A stretch of 39,944 nt of DNA. It comes from Oscillibacter sp. (GTDB taxonomy: Bacteria; Bacillota; Clostridia; Oscillospirales; Oscillospiraceae). The stretch spans positions 1 to 39,944 of the forward strand of contig JAAWLO010000013.1 of NCBI GenBank assembly GCA_022797935.1. Direction: 5' to 3'. This document shows, one piece after another, positions 16,470 through 23,439 of this stretch (positions within the stretch are counted from its first letter, which is position 1; each line of letters begins with the position of its first letter). The translations under genes were made by a program, and so were the position numbers. The notes under the pieces were generated by a model. It was not told the DNA's origin. It saw only the letters and a program-made list of their open reading frames with translations, and made no database searches.

Positions 16470-17552
16470 TCAGTTCTTCGCTTTGGCCAGGCGGATGGCG
16501 TAACCCATGGCGTTGACCAGGCTCAGTTGGTTGGCGAGTCCGTTTCCGGCGTGGCCGAAGCCGGTTCCGTGGTCCACGGAGGCCCGGATAATGGGCAGGC
16601 CCAGGGTTACGTTGATGCCCGCCACGGCCTCCCAGCGCCCGGCCTCCCGGTCGTACACGAAGCCCTTGACCTTCAGGGGAATGTGGCCCTGGTCGTGATA
16701 CATGACGACCACAATATCATACCACCCGCCCAGGGCTTTGGAAAACACCGTATCCGGCGGAGTGGGCTTTTTCTCGGGGATGTCTATGCCCTCCGCCAGG
16801 GCGGCGTCAATGGCGGGCTGAATCTCCTCCTGCTCTTCCGTGCCGAACATGCCGTTTTCCCCGCAGTGGGGGTTCAGACCGGCTACGCCGATTCGGGGAT
16901 GCGCAATGCCCAGGGCCCGGCAGCCTGCGTCGGCAATGCGGATGCACTCCAGCACCCGGTCCTTCTTCACCCGGTCACAGGCCTCCCGCAGGGAGACGTG
17001 GGTGGACACATGAACCACCCGCAGGTCCTCGTGGGCCAGCATCATGGTATACTGGTCCGTGTGGGTGTAGTGGGCATAGATTTCGGTGTGTCCGGAGTAA
17101 CGGTGCCCGGCCATGTGGATGGCCTCTTTGCTGAGGGCATTGGTGACGGTGGCGTCGATTTCCCCGGCCAGAGCCATGGAAATGACCTGCTTCACATACT
17201 GGAAGGCCGCTTCGCCGCCCGTTTTGCAGGCCCCCACGCCGAAGGGTCTGGGTTCGTCCAGGTCCGAGGTGTCCGGAATCTGTTCCGGCGGCACCAGCCC
17301 CAAATCCAGCACGTCAATGGAGCCATAGGTAAAGTGGGCCTCCTCTATGGAGCGGACGGCATGCAGCGACAGATGAATGTCGTCCACCTTCTCCGCCACC
17401 TTCAGCGCGTAGGCCATGCTGGAGGCGTCGCCCACCACCAGGGGGCGGCAGCGGTCATAGATGGCGGCATCCGCCAGAGCGCGGACGGTGATTTCCGGGC
17501 CGTTGCCGAAGGGGTCGCCCATGGAAATGCCAAGAATCGGTCGGTTGTCCAT
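16470..17552 (-). CDS. pdxA2: PdxA family dehydrogenase (PdxA2, D-threonate/D-erythronate 4-phosphate type)
   Basis: The 360-aa protein belongs to the 4-hydroxythreonine-4-phosphate dehydrogenase family. It has the N-terminal GISMGDPFGNGPEI, the metal-binding histidine regions GHRYSGHTEIYAHYTHT (about 148-164), NPHCGENGMFG (about 228-238) and MYHDQGHIPLK (about 272-282). PdxA2 proteins next to a DUF1537 kinase oxidise and decarboxylate D-threonate or D-erythronate 4-phosphate to DHAP rather than making pyridoxal phosphate. Here the kinase lies two genes upstream in the same operon and no other vitamin B6 gene is near. AAGGAA precedes the start. Family is firm; the exact stereoisomer is not. 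Confidence 0.9.
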   Translation of the reverse strand: MDNRPILGISMGDPFGNGPEITVRALADAAIYDRCRPLVVGDASSMAYALKVAEKVDDIHLSLHAVRSIEEAHFTYGSIDVLDLGLVPPEQIPDTSDLDEPRPFGVGACKTGGEAAFQYVKQVISMALAGEIDATVTNALSKEAIHMAGHRYSGHTEIYAHYTHTDQYTMMLAHEDLRVVHVSTHVSLREACDRVKKDRVLECIRIADAGCRALGIAHPRIGVAGLNPHCGENGMFGTEEQEEIQPAIDAALAEGIDIPEKKPTPPDTVFSKALGGWYDIVVVMYHDQGHIPLKVKGFVYDREAGRWEAVAGINVTLGLPIIRASVDHGTGFGHAGNGLANQLSLVNAMGYAIRLAKAKN

Positions 17553-17579
17553 TCAAGTTTCCTTCTTTCTTCGGAACAT

Positions 17580-18746
17580 TCAGTGCGGAAGGACCTGAAG
17601 ATAGATCTCCCGCGCGTCGGCAGGGGTGACCTCCCGCATGTTGTTGGCCAGCAGCCGCTGCACCTGCATGCCGGCGTCTACCAGACCGTCCAGGTCCTCC
17701 CGGGAGACATGGAATTCCTCCAGACTGGTGGGGATGTTCAGGTGCTCCACAATCTCTCCCATCCGCCGGACCACCCAGGCGCTTTTCTCCTCGTCGGAAA
17801 CACAGGTTTTCTCCCCGTGGACCACGCGGTCATAGGCCAGGGCCAGCCTGCCGCGGATGGCGGGCTCGTTGAATTTCATCACCGGCACCAGGAGGATGGC
17901 GTTGGAGACGCCGTGGGCAATGTGGTACTTGCCGCCCAAGGGGTAGCTGAGGGCATGGACGGCGGTGGTGCCGGAACAGGTGATGGCCATACCGGCGTAA
18001 AAGGCCGCGATCTGCATCCGGTTTTTCGCCTCCAGGGCGTCGGGGTCGTCACAGGCGGTTTCTATGTTGTTTAGGATGAGGTCAAAGGCCTCCAGGGCAA
18101 AGGTGTCGCTGAAGGGATTGGCCTTGTTGCTGGTGAAGCACTCAATGGCATGGGCCATAGCGTCCACACCGGTGGCCGCCGCAATGCGCCGGGGAAGATT
18201 CCGCACCATAGCGGCGTCCAGAATCACGAAATCCGGCACCATGCTGGCGTTGACGATGCCCACCTTCAGCTCCTGTTCCGGCACGGCCACAATGGCGTTG
18301 GGCGTGGCCTCGGAACCGGTGCCCGCCGTGGTGGGGATCAGGCAGGTTTGGACGCGTTTCTCCGCCAGACCGGGCCGGTCCAGCAAATCCTTGACGGTGA
18401 GGTTGTCCTCCCCGGCCAGAAGGCTGGCCAGCTTGGCCGTATCCATGACGCTGCCGCCGCCCACGGCCACAATCAGCTCCGCGCCGGAGGCCCGGAACAC
18501 GTCCACCAGCTTCTGCACTTGGGCATAGGTGGGCTCCGGCGGCAGGTCGGAGATGACAAGGGTCTCCGTGCCCGCCTCCTTCAGCTTGGCCAGGGGCAGG
18601 TCCAGCAGACCGGTGCGCAGAATGCCTTCGTCGGTGAAGACGGCTGTCTTTGGGACGTTGGCGGCAATGGCCGTCAGGTTTTCCAGGGCGTTTTTGCCGC
18701 TGTAAACCTTTCTGGGCATTGTCATTTGATAGGTTTCCAGTGCCAT
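17580..18746 (-). CDS. Iron-containing (group III) alcohol dehydrogenase
   Basis: The protein is about 388 aa. It has the nucleotide-binding region VAVGGGSVMDTAK and the Fe/metal ligand motifs GVDAMAHAIE, YPLGGKYHIAHG (histidines about 255-275). This family interconverts aldehydes or ketones and alcohols with NAD(P)H. Lying between the acid-sugar kinase and PdxA2 genes, it may oxidise a sugar-acid hydroxyl to allow epimerisation, or reduce an aldehyde such as glycolaldehyde released by the DHDPS-like lyases. The start is uncertain: MALETYQ at 18746 fits family length, but in-frame ATGs at 18758 and 18794 are also possible and none has a clear Shine-Dalgarno. Confidence 0.88.
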   Translation of the reverse strand: MALETYQMTMPRKVYSGKNALENLTAIAANVPKTAVFTDEGILRTGLLDLPLAKLKEAGTETLVISDLPPEPTYAQVQKLVDVFRASGAELIVAVGGGSVMDTAKLASLLAGEDNLTVKDLLDRPGLAEKRVQTCLIPTTAGTGSEATPNAIVAVPEQELKVGIVNASMVPDFVILDAAMVRNLPRRIAAATGVDAMAHAIECFTSNKANPFSDTFALEAFDLILNNIETACDDPDALEAKNRMQIAAFYAGMAITCSGTTAVHALSYPLGGKYHIAHGVSNAILLVPVMKFNEPAIRGRLALAYDRVVHGEKTCVSDEEKSAWVVRRMGEIVEHLNIPTSLEEFHVSREDLDGLVDAGMQVQRLLANNMREVTPADAREIYLQVLPH

Positions 18747-18821
18747 AGGTATCACCATACCGGCCACAAGAGGCCGCCTTTCTTCTTTAAACATGATGCT
18801 GCCGGGATGTTCCGGCCTCTC

Positions 18822-20099
18822 TCAGGAGAGCGCGCAGGTCGAGTATTCCACGGCCCCCTCCTGAAGGGCCAGCAGCAGGTCCCGCTGGCCGAAGCCGCCG
18901 GATTTTGAGAGAATTTCGTACTGCCGTCCCTGGTACGTCACCTTGGAGAGCACCACGCCGGGACACAGCTCCCCTATGGGGGTCAACTCCCGGCAGCGGA
19001 TGGCCTCCAGGAAGGCCAGCAGCGTGTCCCCGCCGATAATCATGAAGCGGGCGTCTGTCTCTCCGTCCTCCCGGTCGATCAGGGCCTTGAGAATCGCGCC
19101 CATCCGGCGGGCGATCCGCTGGCGGATATTCTCCAGGGTCAGGCCTGCGGCGCCCTCGGTCAGGTGGCCGGTTCCGTTTTGCAGAGAGTCGATAATCAGG
19201 TGCTCCGTGTCCAGATATGCGGACCAGACCCGGTCCATCACGGCGCGTCCGCCGCCGGAAAGCAGATCCTCCTCCTGGAGCAGAACCGGCAGGGGAATGT
19301 GCAGCCTCTGCCAGCCCTGGGCCTCCGCGCAGTCCATTTGGCCGCAGGAAATGGGATTGACGCTGCCGCAGATTACTGCCAGACGGCCGCATCCGGCCTC
19401 TGCCCGGTTTCCCTCCCGCCGGCGCAGGCCCAGGAACGGCGGCAGGCTCTCCGCCAGCCCGGCGCAGCCGGCCACCACCTTCAGGCGTCCCTGGCGGGCC
19501 AGCGCCTGCACCGTGCTTTCCATGTCTGCCTGGGAGGAGCAGTCAAACACACGAATGCAGTGCTCCTCCTCCGGCGGAAGCGGCCCGGCCTCCTGACCGG
19601 AGACCACCCGGACGGGAACGCTGCACTGCTGCCGAAGCAGGTCCGGAACATAGCTCTCCATCACCGGGTCAAAGGGGTCCTGACCGAAAACGCTTTGGTC
19701 CACGGGTACGCCGTCTATGTAGTGAACCCCCTTCCGGGTGACCCGGTTCATAGAGGGCAGGGCGGGGATGAAGCTGATGGAGGACTCCCCGCTTCCGTCC
19801 AGCACGGCGCTGAGCTCCGCGCCGATGTTGCCCCGCAGGGCGGAATCGGTCTTTTTGAATATGCAGCCGATTCCGGCGGCGGAAGCCCGCTCGGTGATGC
19901 GCCGGATGACACGGTAGGCCTCCTGGGGCGGCAGGTGGCGGGTCGGCGCACAGAGCACCAGGACTTCCTCCGGTATGCCGGCGGCAAAATCCGTTTCGGT
20001 ATCCATCACCACCTTTGTGGCGGCGCCTGCCGCGGAAAATTTCACGCCGGTATCCAGCGCGCCGGTGAAATCGTCCGCGACGATGAGCATTTTTATCAT
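18822..20099 (-). CDS. Four-carbon acid sugar kinase family protein (DUF1537, DtnK/OtnK type)
   Basis: The 425-aa protein has the N-terminal motif IVADDFTGALDT (D9, D10), FKKTDSALRGNIGAEL (about 82-97) and the C-terminal nucleotide-binding part with IIGGDT and LSKSGGFGQRD. Family members phosphorylate D-threonate, D-erythronate or 3-oxo-tetronates with ATP at O4. Co-occurrence with a PdxA2 gene points to D-threonate or D-erythronate kinase rather than the OtnK route, which needs LtnD/OtnI/OtnC partners that are not present here. GGTGG is present upstream of the ATG at 20099; a second ATG three codons in is possible. Confidence 0.9.
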   Translation of the reverse strand: MIKMLIVADDFTGALDTGVKFSAAGAATKVVMDTETDFAAGIPEEVLVLCAPTRHLPPQEAYRVIRRITERASAAGIGCIFKKTDSALRGNIGAELSAVLDGSGESSISFIPALPSMNRVTRKGVHYIDGVPVDQSVFGQDPFDPVMESYVPDLLRQQCSVPVRVVSGQEAGPLPPEEEHCIRVFDCSSQADMESTVQALARQGRLKVVAGCAGLAESLPPFLGLRRREGNRAEAGCGRLAVICGSVNPISCGQMDCAEAQGWQRLHIPLPVLLQEEDLLSGGGRAVMDRVWSAYLDTEHLIIDSLQNGTGHLTEGAAGLTLENIRQRIARRMGAILKALIDREDGETDARFMIIGGDTLLAFLEAIRCRELTPIGELCPGVVLSKVTYQGRQYEILSKSGGFGQRDLLLALQEGAVEYSTCALS

Positions 20100-20126
20100 A
20101 ACATCAAAACCACCCTATCCAGGAAT

Positions 20127-21044
20127 TCAGGCGAGCCAGTATTCATCCATGCGCTCCCGGATGCGCAGGGCCCGGCCGATCATTTCGCCGGCGTAGCGCT
20201 CCTGCACACGGTCCATGGCGTAGGGGCCTCGGAAATTTACCGTGGTATAGAGTCCCAGCCGCTGGAAGTACCGCTTGTGGAAGCCGAGGTTGACGCTGTC
20301 GGACTGCCGGGTGAAGACCAGAATGGGCAGTATGTCAAAGAACAGCCGCATAGCCGCCTCCCGGCTTTTCTCGTGGTACAGGCGGTATACGTTCACGAAC
20401 AATTCGAATAAACCGGAGGGCATCAGGGCGTGAATGCCCCGGTCGAAGGCCTCAATCATCTGGTCGCTGCCCCAGGAGCCGCTGATGTTGAGCCGTCCCC
20501 CCGTGGCGGCGCGGATGGCGGTGTAATCCGGACCGGGGTTGGCGGTTTCGATCTTGATGCAGCGGAAGCGGTCAAACTGTTCAAACATAGCCTGGACAAA
20601 GGGGGCACGCAGCTCGTTGTCCTTCGTGTCCTGCAGACAGAGGAAGGGGGGATGTAGCGCGTTTACCGCCTCCACCAGCTCCCAATAGCTCTCCTCGGAA
20701 GTGGTGGGCATGAAGATGTTGATGCCGCTCACCCCCAGGTCCAGATACCGCTTCGCCTGCTCCACGCAGGATGCCGCGTCCGGTCCCCGGACGTTGGGAA
20801 GGACGATGGCGTCCCGTCCGTCTTCCGCAACCACCGCCACCAGCTCGGCGGCCATCTGGAAGCGCTCCTCTTCGCTCAGATAATCCATTTCGCTGGCAAA
20901 GCAGGGAGCCAGAAAGCCGGAGACCCCGGCCTCCAAAGCCGCTTCCGCCGTGCGCCGCAGGTCTGCCCAATGGATGGACTGGTCGTCCCGGAAGGGGGTG
21001 TTTACCGTTGTGATGATGCCGTGCATGGGATAGAGTTCTTTCAT
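20127..21044 (-). CDS. Atypical DHDPS family lyase, copy 1
   Basis: The 305-aa barrel protein of the DHDPS/NAL superfamily keeps the Schiff-base lysine (K164 in CIKIE). The GTTGE motif is replaced by PCFASEMDYL and the catalytic-tyrosine YNxP motif by LCLQDTKDN. A KIE-x4-PGP stretch after the lysine and NISGSWGSDQ follow. It therefore probably forms an imine with a 2-keto acid but uses other residues for proton transfer. AGGAGG precedes the ATG. It lies 24 bp after a close paralogue with the same N-terminus (MKELYPMHGIITTV), so the pair arose by tandem duplication. Aldolase, dehydratase or hydratase activity on an acid-sugar derivative is inferred. Confidence 0.85.
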   Translation of the reverse strand: MKELYPMHGIITTVNTPFRDDQSIHWADLRRTAEAALEAGVSGFLAPCFASEMDYLSEEERFQMAAELVAVVAEDGRDAIVLPNVRGPDAASCVEQAKRYLDLGVSGINIFMPTTSEESYWELVEAVNALHPPFLCLQDTKDNELRAPFVQAMFEQFDRFRCIKIETANPGPDYTAIRAATGGRLNISGSWGSDQMIEAFDRGIHALMPSGLFELFVNVYRLYHEKSREAAMRLFFDILPILVFTRQSDSVNLGFHKRYFQRLGLYTTVNFRGPYAMDRVQERYAGEMIGRALRIRERMDEYWLA

Positions 21045-21068
21045 CAGGTCCTCCTGTTCCGGCGGGGC

Positions 21069-21989
21069 TCAGGCCCAATAAGAGGAGATGCTGTCCCGCA
21101 GCTTGACGGCGTATTCAATCAGGTCCTCTGCGTAGCGCTGGTGGTACTCGTCGAACAAGACCTCTTCCCGGCTGACGGCTTCGTCAAACACGCCGATACG
21201 CTTGAAATACAGCTTGTGGAAATAGCGGTTCAGCGGCTGGCTCTGGCGGGTGAAGCTGATGACAGGCAGCATGGCGAAAAACAGCTCCATGGCCTTTTCC
21301 CGCCGCCCCTTGTGGTAGAGCTCATAGACGTTCACAAACAGCTCGGGCATACCGGAGGGCATCAGGGCGTGGATGCCCCGGTCATAGGCTTCAATGGATT
21401 GGCTGCTGCCCCAGGCGCCGCTGATGTTCAAACGGCCGCCGGTGGCCTCCAGGATGCGGGTGTATTTGGGGCCGGGGTCCTTCACCTCGATCTTGGCGCA
21501 GCGGACGCTTTCAAATTCCTCAAACAGGCGGATCAGAAGCCGGTCCGGCAGGCCGTCGTCCGTCATGGAGACATCCTGAATGCAGAGGAAACGGGGCTTC
21601 ATGGCGTCAATCCGGCGGACCATATCGCAGTATGCGTCATCCGTGGTGTAGGGCATGTTCAGGTTCAGCCCGTCCACGTCCAGGGCCAGGTATTCTTCGC
21701 ACTGCCGCAGGCGGGTTTCCTCGTCGTTGGCGGTGATGCTGGGGATGACCAGGCAGTGTTCCCGGGTCCGGGCCAGAGCTACGGTCTCCCGCACCTCCTG
21801 TAAAATTTCCTCATGGGTCAGCTGGTTCATCTCGCTGGCCATGCAGGGCACCAGAAAGCCGGCGGCGCCGGCGTCCATGCAGAGCTGAATCTCCCGGCGA
21901 AAGGAGGGCCAGTCGATCTCCTTGCTTCCGGAGCGGAAGGGGGTGATGACGGTGGTGATGATGCCGTGCATAGGATAGAGTTCTTTCAT
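21069..21989 (-). CDS. Atypical DHDPS family lyase, copy 2
   Basis: The 306-aa tandem paralogue of the next gene keeps lysine K166 (CAKIEVKDPGPKY) and shares the altered motifs PCMASEMNQLT and LCIQDVSM in place of GTTGE and YNxP. It ends with a helical region shared with copy 1 (FHKLYFKRIGV). The start at 21989 is set by GGAGGTG; an upstream in-frame ATG lacks a ribosome site. It is the first gene after an internal promoter. Retention of two diverged copies suggests different substrates or a heteromer. Confidence 0.85.
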   Translation of the reverse strand: MKELYPMHGIITTVITPFRSGSKEIDWPSFRREIQLCMDAGAAGFLVPCMASEMNQLTHEEILQEVRETVALARTREHCLVIPSITANDEETRLRQCEEYLALDVDGLNLNMPYTTDDAYCDMVRRIDAMKPRFLCIQDVSMTDDGLPDRLLIRLFEEFESVRCAKIEVKDPGPKYTRILEATGGRLNISGAWGSSQSIEAYDRGIHALMPSGMPELFVNVYELYHKGRREKAMELFFAMLPVISFTRQSQPLNRYFHKLYFKRIGVFDEAVSREEVLFDEYHQRYAEDLIEYAVKLRDSISSYWA

Positions 21990-22065
21990 TTTAAGACACC
22001 TCCAAAAGAATAAGGGGCAAAATTTGTGCAATGCTCACGCCGCTCCCCTGATAATCCTGGCTCTT

Positions 22066-22093
22066 ATTATACAGGTTGACGGTTTCGGCACAA
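22066..22093 (-). promoter_or_regulatory. Internal promoter of the acid-sugar operon
   Basis: On the minus strand -35 TTGTGC (22088-22093), 16-bp spacer and perfect -10 TATAAT (22066-22071), about 75 bp before the first DHDPS-like gene. It would drive the main operon independently of the FAH gene. Confidence 0.6.
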
Positions 22094-22094
22094 G

Positions 22095-22110
22095 AAAGCC
22101 GCCTGGCTTT
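22095..22110. promoter_or_regulatory. Inverted repeat next to the internal -35 box
   Basis: AAAGCC-GCCT-GGCTTT is a 6-bp perfect dyad directly upstream of the -35 box, a fitting place for an activator or repressor site. Confidence 0.4.
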
Positions 22111-22226
22111 GCTGTTCTCAAATGAAACATTTTTTCAGAGTCCCGGCGGCAAAATCAAACACCGATGCAAAGCGCCCGGCTGTTTTTGTAGAATTTAAAT
22201 AAAGGGTTTGCGGCGGAATTCCCCCG

Positions 22227-22247
22227 CCCAGGCGGCCGCCGCCTGGG
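22227..22247 (-). terminator. GC-only hairpin after the FAH gene
   Basis: A 21-bp near-perfect palindrome (CCCAGGCGG arm, NotI-like centre) 45 bp after the FAH stop. It has no T run, so it may be a weak terminator, an RNA processing site or a DNA cruciform separating FAH from the internal promoter. Confidence 0.45.
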
Positions 22248-22292
22248 GGCCGGGAAGGGGGAAGAAAGCCCTCTGGTTTCCGGACGCGGGAG

Positions 22293-23174
22293 TCACGATG
22301 CCCCGTCCCGCACCGTGTTTTCCAGCACGCCAATGCCCTCGATTTCACAGGTGACCACATCCCCGTCCTTCAAAAAAACCGGCGGGTTCCGTCCAAAGCC
22401 AATGCCCGTGGGGCTGCCGGTGGCAAAGATGGCGCCTGCCGGAAGCGTCATGCCCTGGGACAGCTGGCTGATGATTTCCGTTATGCCGAAGAGCATGTCC
22501 TGGGTATTGCCGTCCTGCCGGAGTTCCCCGTTGACGGACAGCCGGAGGCGGAGCCGGGGAGGGTACGGAATCTCATCCGCCGTCACAATCCAGGGGCCCA
22601 GGGGGCAGGCGCCGTCCAGACTTTTCATGAAATAGTTCTGCTTGTGACGGCTCAGCTCCCGGGCGGTGACATCATTCAGAATCGTGTAGCCGAACACGCA
22701 GGATTCCACCTCCTCCGGCGGCACCCGGAAGGTGTCCCGGCCCAGGATGACCGCCAATTCGCACTCGTAGTCCAGAGTTGAGATGAAGCCCACATGAGAG
22801 GGGATGTCTTCCCCGTCTCCCCGGCAGCGATCCACCGCCTTTCCGAAGAAGATGGGCCAGGTCCGCTGGGTCCGCTGTTCCCCCAGGGCGTCCGCCATCT
22901 CGTTTGCGTGGTCCTTGTAGTTCAGGCCCATGCAGACCACGTCCCGCACCGGGTGGGGGACCGGCGCCAGCAGGCGGACCGCCTCCAGCGGGAGCCGGAC
23001 CGGAGCTCTCTCTGCGGCGGCGATGATTTCTTCCAGAATTTTCCGGTCTGTCCGGCGAATCAGGCCGTTCATGGTTCCGTAGTCATAGCCTATGGCGTCC
23101 AGCAGCACCACGCCGCTGTCCGTCAGCACCGCCACATGTTCGGTCTCCTGGTATAAGCAGGTCAAAAGCTTCAT
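22293..23174 (-). CDS. Fumarylacetoacetate hydrolase (FAH) family protein
   Basis: The 293-aa protein has a short N-terminal domain and a FAH fold from about residue 75 (VCMGLNYKDHANEM). Metal ligands include DYECELAVILGR (about 137-148); GYTILNDVTARELS and FATGSPTGIGFG motifs follow. Members hydrolyse or decarboxylate beta-diketo acids, or hydrate/isomerise 2-oxo acids, in aromatic and sugar-acid breakdown. Next to DHDPS-like lyases it may split or hydrate a diketo-deoxy acid. No strong ribosome site is seen (GTGGTG only). It is the first gene downstream of the divergent promoter shared with the PrpR-N regulator, and a gap of 303 bp separates it from the next gene. Confidence 0.88.
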   Translation of the reverse strand: MKLLTCLYQETEHVAVLTDSGVVLLDAIGYDYGTMNGLIRRTDRKILEEIIAAAERAPVRLPLEAVRLLAPVPHPVRDVVCMGLNYKDHANEMADALGEQRTQRTWPIFFGKAVDRCRGDGEDIPSHVGFISTLDYECELAVILGRDTFRVPPEEVESCVFGYTILNDVTARELSRHKQNYFMKSLDGACPLGPWIVTADEIPYPPRLRLRLSVNGELRQDGNTQDMLFGITEIISQLSQGMTLPAGAIFATGSPTGIGFGRNPPVFLKDGDVVTCEIEGIGVLENTVRDGAS

Positions 23175-23220
23175 TTCTGCACACCACTTTCTCGCGGTTG
23201 TCCGCGGAATTATCGATTAT

Positions 23221-23234
23221 GGAAAAATTTTTCC
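23221..23234. promoter_or_regulatory. Perfect palindrome, candidate operator
   Basis: GGAAAAATTTTTCC is a perfect 14-bp palindrome just downstream of the predicted FAH transcription start and 46 bp before its ATG. It could be an operator for the divergent regulator. Confidence 0.45.
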
Positions 23235-23242
23235 GGTTTCCA

Positions 23243-23276
23243 TGCCTATGCTAAGGCAATCCGCCCAATACCGCAA
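23243..23276 (-). promoter_or_regulatory. FAH promoter with dyad around the -10 box
   Basis: Minus-strand -35 TTGCGG (23271-23276), 17-bp spacer and -10 TAGCAT (23248-23253). The -10 is exactly enclosed by the inverted repeat TGCCT/AGGCA (23243-23258), which would place a bound protein on the -10 element. Confidence 0.45.
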
Positions 23277-23330
23277 GAGCCAGGGAGAGGGAAAGCTGTG
23301 CAAAACGAAACACTTTTCTTGGAAGGCTAC

Positions 23331-23359
23331 TTGTTTTTTGAACAGTCCCCTGCTATAAT
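23331..23359 (+). promoter_or_regulatory. Promoter of the PrpR-N regulator gene
   Basis: -35 TTGTTT (23331-23336), 17-bp spacer and perfect -10 TATAAT (23354-23359), about 80 bp before the regulator ATG. It is a sigma-A-type promoter; no sigma-54 GG-N10-GC element was found in this gap. Confidence 0.7.
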
Positions 23360-23439
23360 CAGGGCAGCTTTTTCGGACATTCCGCGCCCCGGCGGCAGGT
23401 GTTTCCGGGTCTGCGGACCTTGCGGAAGGGAGGTACCTT

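Noticed and set aside
16470-17552. PdxA as a vitamin B6 biosynthesis gene
   Set aside because: No other pyridoxal phosphate synthesis gene is near, and linkage to the DUF1537 kinase fits the catabolic PdxA2 role better.
9446-18074. Several long plus-strand ORFs (for example 9446-11209, 13921-15204, 16329-18074)
   Set aside because: All lie opposite well-supported minus-strand operon genes, and their products have the Gly/His/Gln-rich look of antisense frames.
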